NCBI GenBank assembly: GCA_004297625.1
Contig: SCTY01000058.1
Coordinates: 91,110 to 155,109, forward strand
DNA from: Betaproteobacteria bacterium
GTDB taxonomy: Bacteria > Pseudomonadota > Gammaproteobacteria > Burkholderiales > SG8-39
Length of the DNA stretch: 64,000 nt
Direction of reading: 5' to 3'
The notes under the pieces were generated by a model. It saw only the letters and a program-made list of their open reading frames with translations, made no database searches and was not told the DNA's origin. Positions 24,439 through 32,906 of this stretch are shown here, piece by piece (within the stretch, counting starts at the first letter, position 1; each line of letters opens with the position of its first letter). The position numbers and the translations under genes are program-made.

Positions 24439-25649
24439 GCTCCGAATGGCGCCTCTTCCTAATCGTCACGCTGCCGCTCGCGGCGCTGAACCTGATCAAT
24501 CAGGCGTCCCGCACGGTAATGGCGATCATTGGCCCGGTGTTGGCCGAGGAGTTCTCGTTTTCGGCGAGCGAGCTCGGGCTGCTCGCAGCGTGCATGTTCG
24601 CCGCGTATGCGCTGGCGCAGCTTCCGGAAGGCGTGGCACTCGACCTGCTCGGGCCGCGCCGCATCCAGGCGGCGTTCAGCCTGGTCGCCGCTGCGGGCTT
24701 CGCCGCATTCGCCCTGTCCGACGGCCTGCTCGGCTTCGCGGTAGCACGCGTCGTGCTGGGCATTGGCGTCTCGGCCGGACTGATGGCCGTCCTCAAGGCG
24801 AACACGCAGTGGTTTGCACCTGCGAAAGTGGCCAATATGACAGGCATCGCCATGGCGATCGGCGGCCTTGGCAGCGTGCTCACCACGGCGCCGGTGCAGA
24901 TGGCGCTTCCCGCGCTCGGCTGGCGCGGCGTGCTCTGGCTGCTTTGCGCGATGTCGTTCGCCGTGGCACTGTGGATTTTCATCTCGGTACGCGACAAGCC
25001 CGCCGGGAGGGCGCGCCCTGGATTGAAGGCCGAACTGTCGGTGATGGTGTCGATCTGCAGCTCGCGGATTTTCTGGCGCTATGCGCCCGCCGTCGCCATG
25101 CTGTCGGTTCTCAATTTCGCCTACCTCGGCCTGTGGGCCGGGCCTTGGCTGCGCGATGTGGCGGGCTACGAAGGACAGGCGAGGGCCAACACGCTGCTGC
25201 TCTACACGCTCGGCATGATGGCGGGCGTCGTGACGATCGGCGCAGCGACAAGCCGCGCGCATGCGCGCGGCTACCCGGCGATGCTGGTGATGATCTTCTG
25301 CAACGCCGGCCTGCTGGCCGCCCAGATTGCCCTCGCGCTGCGGCCAGCCGGTGCGGCGGTGCCCATCGTCTGGGTGCTGTTCGCGTTTTTCGCCTCGGGC
25401 GCGAGTTCGGGCTATGTCGTAGTGGGCCAGATGTTCCCGGCCGAGCACATGGGCCGCGTGTCGACCGCCGTCAACACTCTGACGCTTGGTGGTGCCTTCC
25501 TGCTGCAGAGCGCGATCGGCTGGATCCTCGACCTGTGGCCGCGTACTGCGGAAGGCGGCTGGGACCCGCGCGGCTATTCAGCCGCGCTCGCCGTCTCGGC
25601 GTTGACCCAGGTTTTCGTCGCGGCGCGACTTCTGCTCGCGAGGCGCTAG
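24435..25649 (+). CDS. MFS transporter
   Basis: A 404-residue major-facilitator protein with about 12 membrane segments in two halves (first helix LFLIVTLPLAALNLI, second half from FWRYAPAVAMLSVLNFA). The motif-A-like loop LPEGVALDLLGPRRIQ lies between helices 2 and 3. I take the ATG at 24435, which overlaps the prpF remnant stop (ATGA); earlier in-frame starts lie inside the remnant. It likely moves an organic acid or the pathway product. Confidence 0.9.
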   Translation: MSSEWRLFLIVTLPLAALNLINQASRTVMAIIGPVLAEEFSFSASELGLLAACMFAAYALAQLPEGVALDLLGPRRIQAAFSLVAAAGFAAFALSDGLLGFAVARVVLGIGVSAGLMAVLKANTQWFAPAKVANMTGIAMAIGGLGSVLTTAPVQMALPALGWRGVLWLLCAMSFAVALWIFISVRDKPAGRARPGLKAELSVMVSICSSRIFWRYAPAVAMLSVLNFAYLGLWAGPWLRDVAGYEGQARANTLLLYTLGMMAGVVTIGAATSRAHARGYPAMLVMIFCNAGLLAAQIALALRPAGAAVPIVWVLFAFFASGASSGYVVVGQMFPAEHMGRVSTAVNTLTLGGAFLLQSAIGWILDLWPRTAEGGWDPRGYSAALAVSALTQVFVAARLLLARR

Positions 25650-25713
25650 ATGGCGCGTGAGATCGCTCTCCACTCGCGGTGGCGGCGGCATGGGAATCGA
25701 AGCACGGGCTGGC

Positions 25714-25743
25714 TTGACGTCGATCAATTGTATGCCGTATACA
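25714..25743 (+). promoter_or_regulatory. Candidate promoter with GntR-like operator
   Basis: TTGACG at 25714-25719 and TATACA at 25738-25743 are 18 bp apart. The -10 overlaps a dyad TGTAT-N5-ATACA (25729-25743) of the kind bound by FadR-type GntR proteins. It precedes the fossil genes and could still drive the SDR-PrpD operon. Confidence 0.35.
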
Positions 25744-25782
25744 TTCAGGTCAAATCAGCATGGCTTCCACCCAGCAGCCGCG

Positions 25783-25890
25783 GCGCCGACGCCGATCGTG
25801 CCGGTGCACGAGTTCGACGAGAAAAACTGGAAGCTGTCCATGGATGTCAACCCGAGCGGCGCCTTCCAGATGAGCAAGGCCGCGCTGCCG
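25783..25890 (+). pseudogene. Fragment of an SDR gene
   Basis: One frame reads TPIVPVHEFDEKNWKLSMDV then NPSGAFQMSKAALP. This is the central helix-strand of a classical short-chain dehydrogenase, where a typical protein reads ...W..v..VNL.G.F...kaalP. There is no Rossmann N-terminus before it and no catalytic YxxxK after it. It is cut directly into the Bug fragment that follows in another frame. Confidence 0.5.
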
Positions 25891-25892
25891 GC

Positions 25893-26141
25893 GAGCGGCC
25901 GATCAAGCTGGTCGTCGCCTTCCCGGCAGGCGGCGGCGCCGACGTGGTAGTGCGCACGCTTACGCCTTACATGTCCGAATTCCTGGGGAAGAACATCGTC
26001 GTCGAGAACCGCCCGGGCGCCAGCGGCAACATCGGCACGGAATATGTGTTGAAGCAGCCAGCCGATGGCTGCACCATGGTCCGCATTGACATCGAGAAGT
26101 GGGGGCGCGTGATCCGCGCCGGCAACATCAAGGCCGACTGA
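25893..26141 (+). pseudogene. Bug/TctC binding-protein remnant, head fused to tail
   Basis: RPIKLVVAFPAGGGADVVVR to LKQPADGCTM is the first 60 or so residues of a mature Bug-family receptor. At about 26080 it joins IDIEKWGRVIRAGNIKAD, the last 20 residues of the same family. Roughly 200 middle codons are missing and the signal peptide is gone. The stop is 3 bp before the start of the intact SDR gene, so this is the decayed first gene of that operon, probably replaced by the intact Bug genes downstream. Confidence 0.75.
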
Positions 26142-26144
26142 ACG

Positions 26145-26936
26145 GTGGACCTCGGTCTCTCTGGCAAGACGGCGGTGGTGGCGGGCTCGACCAAGGGCAT
26201 CGGCCGTGCGACAGCGGCCGCCCTTGCGCGCGAAGGCATGCGCGTGGTGGTAAGCGGCCGCGAGCAGACGGTTGCCGACGGGGTTGCTCGTGAAATTTCC
26301 GAACAGACCGGAGCGCAGGTGCGCAGCGTCGCGGCCGATGTGTCGACAGCGGCGGGAGCGGCCGGCCTCGTCGACGAGGCGAGCCGCGCGTTCGGCGGCG
26401 TGGACGTGCTCGTCACCAACGCCGGCGGGCCGAAGCCCGGCGGCTTCGACGAGCTGACGGACGAGGACTTTCTCGCCGGCTTCCACCTCAATTTCCTCAG
26501 CACCGTGCGCATGATCCGCGCGGCGCTGCCGCACATGCGCAAGCAGCGCTGGGGGCGCATCATCAACCTGCAGTCGAGCTGCATCAAAGAGCCGGTGCCG
26601 CTGGTAACGCTCAGCAACGCCATCCGCCCCGGCGTCCCAGGGCTCGCCAAGGACCTCGCCGACCACCTCGGCCCCGACCAGATCACCGTCAACACGGTGC
26701 TCTCCGGGCCGGTGATGACCGACCGCCTGCGCGCCACCACCGCGGCGCGCGCGGCGAAGGCCGGCATCAGCGAGGAGGAGCAGTGGAAGCGCTACCTCGC
26801 CCTGCTTCCGCTCGGGCGCTTCGGCAAGCCGCACGACGTGGCGGCGATGATCGTGTTTCTCGCCAGCGAGCAGGCCGGCTGGATCACCGGCACGGTGATC
26901 CAGGTCGACGGTGGCCGCATCCGCAGCGCCGTCTGA
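26145..26936 (+). CDS. Short-chain dehydrogenase/reductase with atypical active site
   Basis: A 263-residue SDR. The coenzyme motif is GSTKGIGRA (about 11-19) and NAGG follows at about 90. SCIKEP follows the catalytic-Ser strand, but the expected Tyr-x3-Lys is replaced by LSNAIRPGVPGLAK: the Lys aligns but the Tyr position is Asn. This form occurs in a known SDR subgroup (my recollection), so it may bind NAD(P) yet use another acid or be non-catalytic. It starts with GTG. It heads the 26-38 kb operon. Confidence 0.87.
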   Translation: MDLGLSGKTAVVAGSTKGIGRATAAALAREGMRVVVSGREQTVADGVAREISEQTGAQVRSVAADVSTAAGAAGLVDEASRAFGGVDVLVTNAGGPKPGGFDELTDEDFLAGFHLNFLSTVRMIRAALPHMRKQRWGRIINLQSSCIKEPVPLVTLSNAIRPGVPGLAKDLADHLGPDQITVNTVLSGPVMTDRLRATTAARAAKAGISEEEQWKRYLALLPLGRFGKPHDVAAMIVFLASEQAGWITGTVIQVDGGRIRSAV

Positions 26937-26938
26937 CG

Positions 26939-28288
26939 ATGGACCTCGCCGTCGAATTCGCCGAGCACGCCTGCCGCAGCACGTACGCCGACCTGCCGCC
27001 CGCCACCGTGGAGGCGACCAAGGCGTTCATCCTCGACACCGTCGGCGCCGCCATCGCCGGCTCGAGTGCCGCCGGCATCGAGGCGGGGCTCGCGCATGTG
27101 CGCGAAGCGGGCGGCACGGCGCAGGCGACGCTCCTCGTCTTCGGCGAGCGCTTTCCGGCGACGGCCGCCGCCCTCGTCAACGGCGCCATGGCACAGGCGC
27201 GTGACTTCGACCCGGTGTACGAGCCGGGCGTGCTGCTGCCCTATGGGCCGATCTTCGCCGCCGCGCTCGCCGCGGCCGAGCGCGCCGACGCGAGCGGCAA
27301 GGCGCTGATCCACGCCGTCGCGCTCGGCACCGACCTCACCTGCCGGGTCGGCCGCGCGCTGGTGAGCGGGCTCGGCTGGTCGCGCACCGCTACTCTCGGC
27401 GCCTTCGGTGCGGCGCTCGCCGCGGGTCTGCTCTTCGGCCTCGGACGCGAGCGCATGGTGAGCGCGCTCGGGCTTGCGCTCAGCCAGTCGAGCGGCAACA
27501 TCCAGACGGTGATCGACGGCTCGCTCGCCAAGCGCTACCAAGGCGGTTTCACCGCGGCGGCGGGCGTGCTCGCCGCCATGCTGGCCGAGCGGGGCATCAC
27601 CGGCCCGACGAACGTGTTCGAAGGCCGCTGCGGCTTCTTCGCACTCTACGAATCGGGGCGCTACCGGCGCGAGTTCGCCACCGAGGCGCTCGGCAGCCGC
27701 TACGAAGGCGTGGCGGCGAGCGTGAAGCCGTACCCCTGCTCGCGCGAGCACCACGGCGCGCTCGCTGCGGCGCTCGAGCTGCACGCCGGGGGCGTGCGCG
27801 CCTCCGACATCGAATCCGCCACCGTCACCCTGCCGCCGAACGCCTTCGCCCTCAGCGGCAAGCCGTGGCGGCGCGGCGAGCTGAAGACCGTCGGCAATGC
27901 GATCAGCAGTGCCGGCTACGGCGTCGCCGTGGCGCTCGCGCGCGGCGCGCTGATCCTTGAGGACTTCGAGCCCGCGGCGCTGGGGAATGCAGAGGTGAAT
28001 GCGCTCGCCGAGCGTATCGAGATCGAGCAGGACCGCGCCGTCTCCGACGCGAAGACCCTGGTGCCGCAGTCGGTCGTTGTCACCCTGCGCGGCGGCGGGA
28101 CGCGCCGCCGTACCACTGTCGCCATGCCCGGGTCGCCGCAGATGCCGCTCACGGCGGGGCAGCTCGAGGCTAAGTTCCGCTCTTGCGCGGCGCGGAGCGC
28201 CCGACCTGTTTCTCCTGAGAACATTCTTCGCTCCATTCAACAACTCGAAACTTGCGATCACATCCGGAACTTGACGCTCTACGCATGA
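26939..28288 (+). CDS. MmgE/PrpD-family protein, copy 3
   Basis: A 449-residue MmgE/PrpD protein with FILDTVGAAIAGSSAAG at about 27-43, AMAQARDFDPVYEPGVLLPYG in the active-site loop, and a PYPCSREHHGALAAALEL lid segment. The usual His-rich LDYDD.H is replaced by RDFDPVY, so this copy has a third active-site flavour. The ATG lies 2 bp after the SDR stop. The last residues (after about 420) look unlike other family members, and the stop overlaps the short remnant that follows. Confidence 0.9.
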   Translation: MDLAVEFAEHACRSTYADLPPATVEATKAFILDTVGAAIAGSSAAGIEAGLAHVREAGGTAQATLLVFGERFPATAAALVNGAMAQARDFDPVYEPGVLLPYGPIFAAALAAAERADASGKALIHAVALGTDLTCRVGRALVSGLGWSRTATLGAFGAALAAGLLFGLGRERMVSALGLALSQSSGNIQTVIDGSLAKRYQGGFTAAAGVLAAMLAERGITGPTNVFEGRCGFFALYESGRYRREFATEALGSRYEGVAASVKPYPCSREHHGALAAALELHAGGVRASDIESATVTLPPNAFALSGKPWRRGELKTVGNAISSAGYGVAVALARGALILEDFEPAALGNAEVNALAERIEIEQDRAVSDAKTLVPQSVVVTLRGGGTRRRTTVAMPGSPQMPLTAGQLEAKFRSCAARSARPVSPENILRSIQQLETCDHIRNLTLYA

Positions 28289-28410
28289 AGAGGCTCCTTC
28301 CGCGCGTGGAGCGTGGGGCTTCTCTCGGTGATCGCGTCTACGAGCTGCCGCGCGAGGCGACGCTCGCCGCGCGGGTGCCAGGCGTCGGCGGCATCAAACC
28401 GGGGAGCTAG
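28285..28410 (+). pseudogene. Possible GntR-family N-terminal remnant
   Basis: A 41-codon frame begins in an ATGA overlap with the PrpD stop and reads LPRVERGASLGDRVYELPRE then ATLAARVPG, close to the start of FadR-type GntR proteins (sLadrVyeaLReaIlsGrl.PG). It then ends without the recognition helix. The match is short, so this is tentative. It would fit the GntR-like dyad at 25.73 kb. Confidence 0.3.
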
Positions 28411-28412
28411 GC

Positions 28413-29738
28413 ATGGAAAACTGGGACCTCGAAACCGAGCTGGTGGTGGTGGGCGCGGGCGCCTGCGGCCTGATGGCCTCGTTCGCCGCGGCGCAGCGCG
28501 GCGTGGAGGTGATCCTGCTCGAGAAAGACACCAAGCTCGGCTGCAACACCGAGCTCGCGAGCGGCTCGATCGCTGCCGCCGGCACGCGCTTCCAGAAGGC
28601 GCTCGGCATCCAGGGCACGCCCGAGCAGATGGCCGAGGAGGTGATGCGCAAGAACGGCGGCCGGGCCGACCGCGAGATCGTGCTCGCCTTGTGCCGCAAG
28701 GCGCGCGACGTGGTCGACCTCATTGTCGACGAGGTCCGCCTGCCGCTTACGCTCAACACCGATGCCGGGCGGCCGGGGCAGTCGTTCCTGCGCATGCACA
28801 ACCCGCCCGGACGCTCGGGCGCGCCGCTCGTGCGGGCGATGCACGAGGCGCTCGCCCGCTTTCCCAACTTCACCTTCGCGGACCAGACGCCGGGCGCGGG
28901 CGTCCTCACCGACTCGCGCGGCGCGGTGAACGGCGTGCTGTGCGGCGCCGAGGGCGAGCAGCGCATCGGCGCGCAGAAGGTGATCCTTGCCTGTGACGGC
29001 TTCGGCGCGAATAAGGAGATGCTGCGCGAATACATCTCCGAGATGGCCGAAGCCGAGTACATCGGCGCGCAGGGCAACACCGGCGACGGCATCCGCTGGG
29101 GCATGGCGCTCGGCGCGGCACTCGAGCACATGAGCGGCCACCAGGGCCACGGTCTCGTCTGCCCCGGCTACGGCACGCGCCTCTCGCCCGACATCGCGGT
29201 GCTGGGCGGCATCCTGGTCAATCTCAACACCGAGCGCTTCGTGCGCGAGGATATCGGCTACTCCGAACTCGCGCACGTGGTGCTGAAGCAGCCGCGCGGC
29301 CTCGCGGTCGAGATCTTCGACCAGCGCATCTACGACATCCTCGCCGGCACGGCGCACTTCCGCGACACCATCGAGGCGGGGGCGCTGCGCTCGGGCGACA
29401 CGGTTGAGGAGATCGCCGCGGCGCTGCGCCTCGATCCGGCGAAGCTGGCGAGGAGCCTCGAAGGCAGCGAGCTCGAGCCGCGCTACTACGGCGCCCATAT
29501 CACCGGCGGGCTCGCGCACACGCAGGGCGGGCTGAAGATCGACGTGCACGGCCGCGTGTTGCGCAAGGACGGGGGCGTCATCCCGAACCTGTACGCCGGC
29601 GGCGGCACTGCGGCGGGCATCTCGGGCGACAGCGCCGAGGGCTACCTGTCGGGCAACGGGCTTCTCTCGGCCCTCAGCATGGGCCTCATCGCTGGCGAGC
29701 ACGCCGCCGCCGCGATCAAGGCGCCGGAGAGCGCGTGA
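28413..29738 (+). CDS. FAD-dependent dehydrogenase, fumarate-reductase type, second copy
   Basis: A 441-residue flavoprotein of the same group as the gene at 7.2 kb. The FAD fold is LVVVGAGACGLMASFAAAQ (residues 9-27) and LLEKD. SGSIAAAGTRFQKALG and the C-terminal GGGTAAGISG...GYLSGNGLLSA stretch align with that gene. The middle differs. GGGGAGCTAGGC precedes the ATG. It overlaps the racemase-like gene by one to four bases. Confidence 0.9.
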   Translation: MENWDLETELVVVGAGACGLMASFAAAQRGVEVILLEKDTKLGCNTELASGSIAAAGTRFQKALGIQGTPEQMAEEVMRKNGGRADREIVLALCRKARDVVDLIVDEVRLPLTLNTDAGRPGQSFLRMHNPPGRSGAPLVRAMHEALARFPNFTFADQTPGAGVLTDSRGAVNGVLCGAEGEQRIGAQKVILACDGFGANKEMLREYISEMAEAEYIGAQGNTGDGIRWGMALGAALEHMSGHQGHGLVCPGYGTRLSPDIAVLGGILVNLNTERFVREDIGYSELAHVVLKQPRGLAVEIFDQRIYDILAGTAHFRDTIEAGALRSGDTVEEIAAALRLDPAKLARSLEGSELEPRYYGAHITGGLAHTQGGLKIDVHGRVLRKDGGVIPNLYAGGGTAAGISGDSAEGYLSGNGLLSALSMGLIAGEHAAAAIKAPESA

Positions 29739-30550
29739 TGCGCGTCTGGTACCAGAGCCTCGTCGACGGCGGCCGCATGCCGCCCTACTTCGAAGGGCTG
29801 AAGGCGCGCGCGGCCCAAGTGGCGCGGCCGGGCGTCGAAGTCGACTTTCACGGCATGCCGGCCGAGACGTACGGCGGCCGCACGCCGGCCGACGTCGCCG
29901 TCTATCCGTACATGATGTCGCTGCACACGCAGTTCATCCTCGACAACGCGCTGCGCGCGCAGGCCGAGGGCTACGACGTGTTCGCCGTCGGCTCGATCCA
30001 GGACCCGGCGCTCGAGCTCGCGCGCTCGCTGGTCGACCTCCCGGTAGTCGGTTATGGCGAGTCGGCAATGCACTTCGCCTGCTGCCTCGGCAGCCGCTTC
30101 GCGGTGCTCGCTTTCGCCGCCGGCTTCGGCCAGATGATGGATCTGCGCATCCGCGACCTGGGTCTTCGCGAGCGGGCCCTGCCGACGTTGGTCATCGACG
30201 TCGGTTTCGACGACGTCGGCCGCGCGCTGCAGGAGCCGGCGGCTCTGGTCGAAGTCTTCGGGGAAGCCGCGCGCCGCGCCATCGCGCAGGGCGCCGAGGC
30301 GCTGATCCCGGGCCAACTGTACCTGAGCGAGGCGATCGCGCGCGCGAGCCTCACGCGCATCGATGAAGTGCCAATCGTCGACGGTCTCGCAGCGACCTTG
30401 AAGATGGCCGAGGCGATGCACGACATGAAGCGCCTCGGCATCTCGGTCACGCGCCGCGGCTATACCCACGCGCGGCCGCCGCAGGACATGATCGACCACG
30501 CGCGCCGCCTGCACGGACGTCCGCCGATATCCACGAAAAAAGGAGGATGA
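29738..30550 (+). CDS. Asp/Glu/hydantoin-racemase-fold protein lacking both catalytic Cys
   Basis: A 270-residue member of the Asp/Glu racemase superfamily (MRVWYQSLVDGG, then GESAMHFACCLGSRFAVLAF and PIVDGLAATLKMAE). In racemases of this fold, two Cys act as acid/base. Here the first site (usually GCFDDP) reads VGSIQDPAL and the second (usually LGCAG) reads ALIPGQLYLSE, so neither Cys is at its place. It may be a lyase/decarboxylase-like or binding variant. The start is the ATG at 29738; a GTG three bases earlier is equally close. Confidence 0.85.
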   Translation: MRVWYQSLVDGGRMPPYFEGLKARAAQVARPGVEVDFHGMPAETYGGRTPADVAVYPYMMSLHTQFILDNALRAQAEGYDVFAVGSIQDPALELARSLVDLPVVGYGESAMHFACCLGSRFAVLAFAAGFGQMMDLRIRDLGLRERALPTLVIDVGFDDVGRALQEPAALVEVFGEAARRAIAQGAEALIPGQLYLSEAIARASLTRIDEVPIVDGLAATLKMAEAMHDMKRLGISVTRRGYTHARPPQDMIDHARRLHGRPPISTKKGG

Positions 30551-30553
30551 GTT

Positions 30554-31525
30554 GTGAAATCGCTGTTCAGGCTTCTGTCTTTCGTTCTTCTCACAAGCGG
30601 GCTTGCGTACGCGCAAGACTACCCCACCAAGCCGATCCGGCTGATCGTCGGCTTCGCGCCCGGCGGCGGCACCGACTATGTCGGCCGCATGATCGGCCAG
30701 CGGCTCTCCGATGCGCTCGGCCAGCCGGTCGTGGTCGAGAACCGCCCGGGCGCCTCGAGCATGGTGGCGAACGAGCTGGTGGCGAAGTCGGCGCCCGACG
30801 GCTACACGCTGCTCGTCGCCGCGGCCGGGGCTATGACCATCGCGCCGAACATCAACACCAACGTCGGCTTCGACACCTTCAAGGACTTCGAGCCGATCGC
30901 GCTGGTGGTGACCAGTCCGTACCTATTGACGGTGAATCCGTCGGTACCGGCGAAAACGCTGGCCGAGTTCACCGCGCTCGCCAAGGCGAGCCCCGGCAAG
31001 CTCAATTTCGCCTCCTCGGGCACGGGCGGGGCTCCGCACCTCGCCGGCGAGCTCTACAAGCGCATGGCGCGCGTGGACATCGTGCACGTTCCCTACAAAG
31101 GCCTCGCGCCGGCGATCACCGACGTGCTCGGCGGCCAAGTGCAGGCTGTGTTCGCCGATATCAACCTGGTGCTGAAGCAGATCGAGGCGGGGAAGCTCAA
31201 AGCGCTCGCCATCACGGGCACCCAGCGCTTCTCCGCGCTGCCCGATGTGCCGACCATGGCCGAGGCGGGGCTGCCGGGCTACCAGGCGCAGACGTGGTAC
31301 GGCCTCGTCGCCCCGGCGGGAACGCCCGCGCCGATCATCAAGCGCCTGCATGCCGAGGTCAGCAAGGCGCTCGCGCTGCCCGAAGTGCGCTCCCAGTTCG
31401 CGACGCAGGGCATGCTGCCGGCCAGCGCTTCGGCCACGCCGGCCGACTTCGCCGCGCTGATTCGCGCCGACTTCGACAAGTGGCGCAAGCTCATCAAGGA
31501 AGCCGGCATCAAGGCGAGCGGATGA
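30554..31525 (+). CDS. Bug/TctC-family periplasmic binding protein 1
   Basis: A 323-residue solute receptor. The signal peptide ends at AYAQ (about 1-21), then DYPTKPIRLIVGFAPGGGTD shows the family start with the carboxylate-binding glycine-rich loop. VVENRPGASSMVANELVAKS and VPYKGLAPAITDVLGGQV follow. AAAAGGAGG lies 8 bp before the GTG start. No TctA/TctB membrane partner lies in the window, which is common for orphan Bug genes. It probably binds an organic acid for the operon. Confidence 0.93.
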   Translation: MKSLFRLLSFVLLTSGLAYAQDYPTKPIRLIVGFAPGGGTDYVGRMIGQRLSDALGQPVVVENRPGASSMVANELVAKSAPDGYTLLVAAAGAMTIAPNINTNVGFDTFKDFEPIALVVTSPYLLTVNPSVPAKTLAEFTALAKASPGKLNFASSGTGGAPHLAGELYKRMARVDIVHVPYKGLAPAITDVLGGQVQAVFADINLVLKQIEAGKLKALAITGTQRFSALPDVPTMAEAGLPGYQAQTWYGLVAPAGTPAPIIKRLHAEVSKALALPEVRSQFATQGMLPASASATPADFAALIRADFDKWRKLIKEAGIKASG

Positions 31526-32883
31526 CGCTGTCGGAAGAGCTCGCCGGCTTCGCCGCCGCGCTTCGCTACGAGGACCTGCCCGCGTCGGTGGTCGAGCGCG
31601 TGCGCCTGCACGCGCTCGATATCGTCGGTGTGTGCCTTGCAGGTGCTCAGCTCGAATTTGCCGCGATCCTCAAAAGGCTGGCCTCTAACGAGAAAAATCC
31701 TGAGAGCACCCTGCTCGGAAGCGGCGGCATGCGGGCTTCGGCCTCCGCAGCGACGCTGTACAACGGCGGCCTTGCGCACGGCAACGAGTTCGACGACACC
31801 TACGCGCCGGGACGCTGGCACGGCAGCGCGCCGACCGTGCCGCCGGCGCTCGCGGTGGCCGAGGCGCAGCACGCCGACGGAAAGACCCTCATCACCGCGC
31901 TTGCCGCCGGGCTGGAGGCGGGCTGCCGGCTCACGCGCGCGGCGCCGGCGCTTTTGAGCCGCGGCTTTCATTCGACCTGCACCGCGGGCGTCTTCTCGGC
32001 GGCGCTGGCGGTCGGCAGGCTCCTCGGCCTCGACCGCGAGCGCCTCGCCAACGCGCTCGGCGTAGCCGGCAGCTTCGCCGCCGGGACCATGGAATTCCTG
32101 AGCGACCCGGAGCCGTGGTCGAAGCGCATCCAGGTCGGCTACGCCGGGCAGGGCGCGATCCTCGCCGCGCGCGCCGCCGCCGCAGGCTTCAAGGGGCCGC
32201 GAACCATTCTCGAGGGCCGCCACGGCTATTTCCGCTCCTACGCTGGCGACGGCAACTTCGACTTGAGCCGCGTGACCGAGGCGATCGGCAGCGACTGGCA
32301 GCTCCTCAAGCTCTATCCCAAGCGCTACCCGTGCGACCACATCGCCCAGGGCTATGTCGACTGCGCCATCGCGCTTTCGCACGAACTTTCCGTGCAGGAC
32401 ATCGAGACAGTGACCTGCGTCGTGCACCCGCTCGCGCGCGCCATCATGTTCGAGCCGCACGAAGTGCGTTACCGGCCGGCGACCGGCTGGTCGGCCCGCT
32501 GGAGCATGCCCTTCAACATGGCCGTGGCGCTCGCCGACCGGGCGCTGACGCTCGACTCCTATACCGATGCGCGCGCGCTCGATCCGGGCACGCGCGCGTT
32601 GATGGAGCGCGTGGGCTACGAGGAGAACGCCACGATGGCCTTCCCCGGCGACTACCCGGCGTGGTTGCGCATCCGTTCAAAGAACGGGCGCACGCTCGAG
32701 GAGCAAATGCCCAAGGTTGCCGGCTCCGCCGAGAACCCGGTGGCGCCGGTGGAATACGAAGCGAAGTTCCTGGACAACGCCCGCCGCGCGCTCGGCATGG
32801 AGAAGGCGCGCACGGCGCTCGAGCTCCTGCGCAACCTGCCTGCCGCGCGGGACGTGGCGCCGCTCGTCCAGGCCTGCGGTTAA
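31522..32883 (+). CDS. MmgE/PrpD-family protein, copy 4
   Basis: A 453-residue protein, coupled to the upstream Bug gene by ATGA. The active-site loop is YNGGLAHGNEFDDTYAPGRWHGSAPTVPPALA, the FDDTY subtype. The second domain has YPKRYPCDHIAQGYVDCA near 270. HALDIVGVCLAGAQLEF marks the N-terminal helices. The close packing between two Bug genes points to import plus dehydration of the same acid. Confidence 0.92.
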   Translation: MTLSEELAGFAAALRYEDLPASVVERVRLHALDIVGVCLAGAQLEFAAILKRLASNEKNPESTLLGSGGMRASASAATLYNGGLAHGNEFDDTYAPGRWHGSAPTVPPALAVAEAQHADGKTLITALAAGLEAGCRLTRAAPALLSRGFHSTCTAGVFSAALAVGRLLGLDRERLANALGVAGSFAAGTMEFLSDPEPWSKRIQVGYAGQGAILAARAAAAGFKGPRTILEGRHGYFRSYAGDGNFDLSRVTEAIGSDWQLLKLYPKRYPCDHIAQGYVDCAIALSHELSVQDIETVTCVVHPLARAIMFEPHEVRYRPATGWSARWSMPFNMAVALADRALTLDSYTDARALDPGTRALMERVGYEENATMAFPGDYPAWLRIRSKNGRTLEEQMPKVAGSAENPVAPVEYEAKFLDNARRALGMEKARTALELLRNLPAARDVAPLVQACG

Positions 32884-32906
32884 ATTTTTCTTGATGAGAC
32901 GACACG

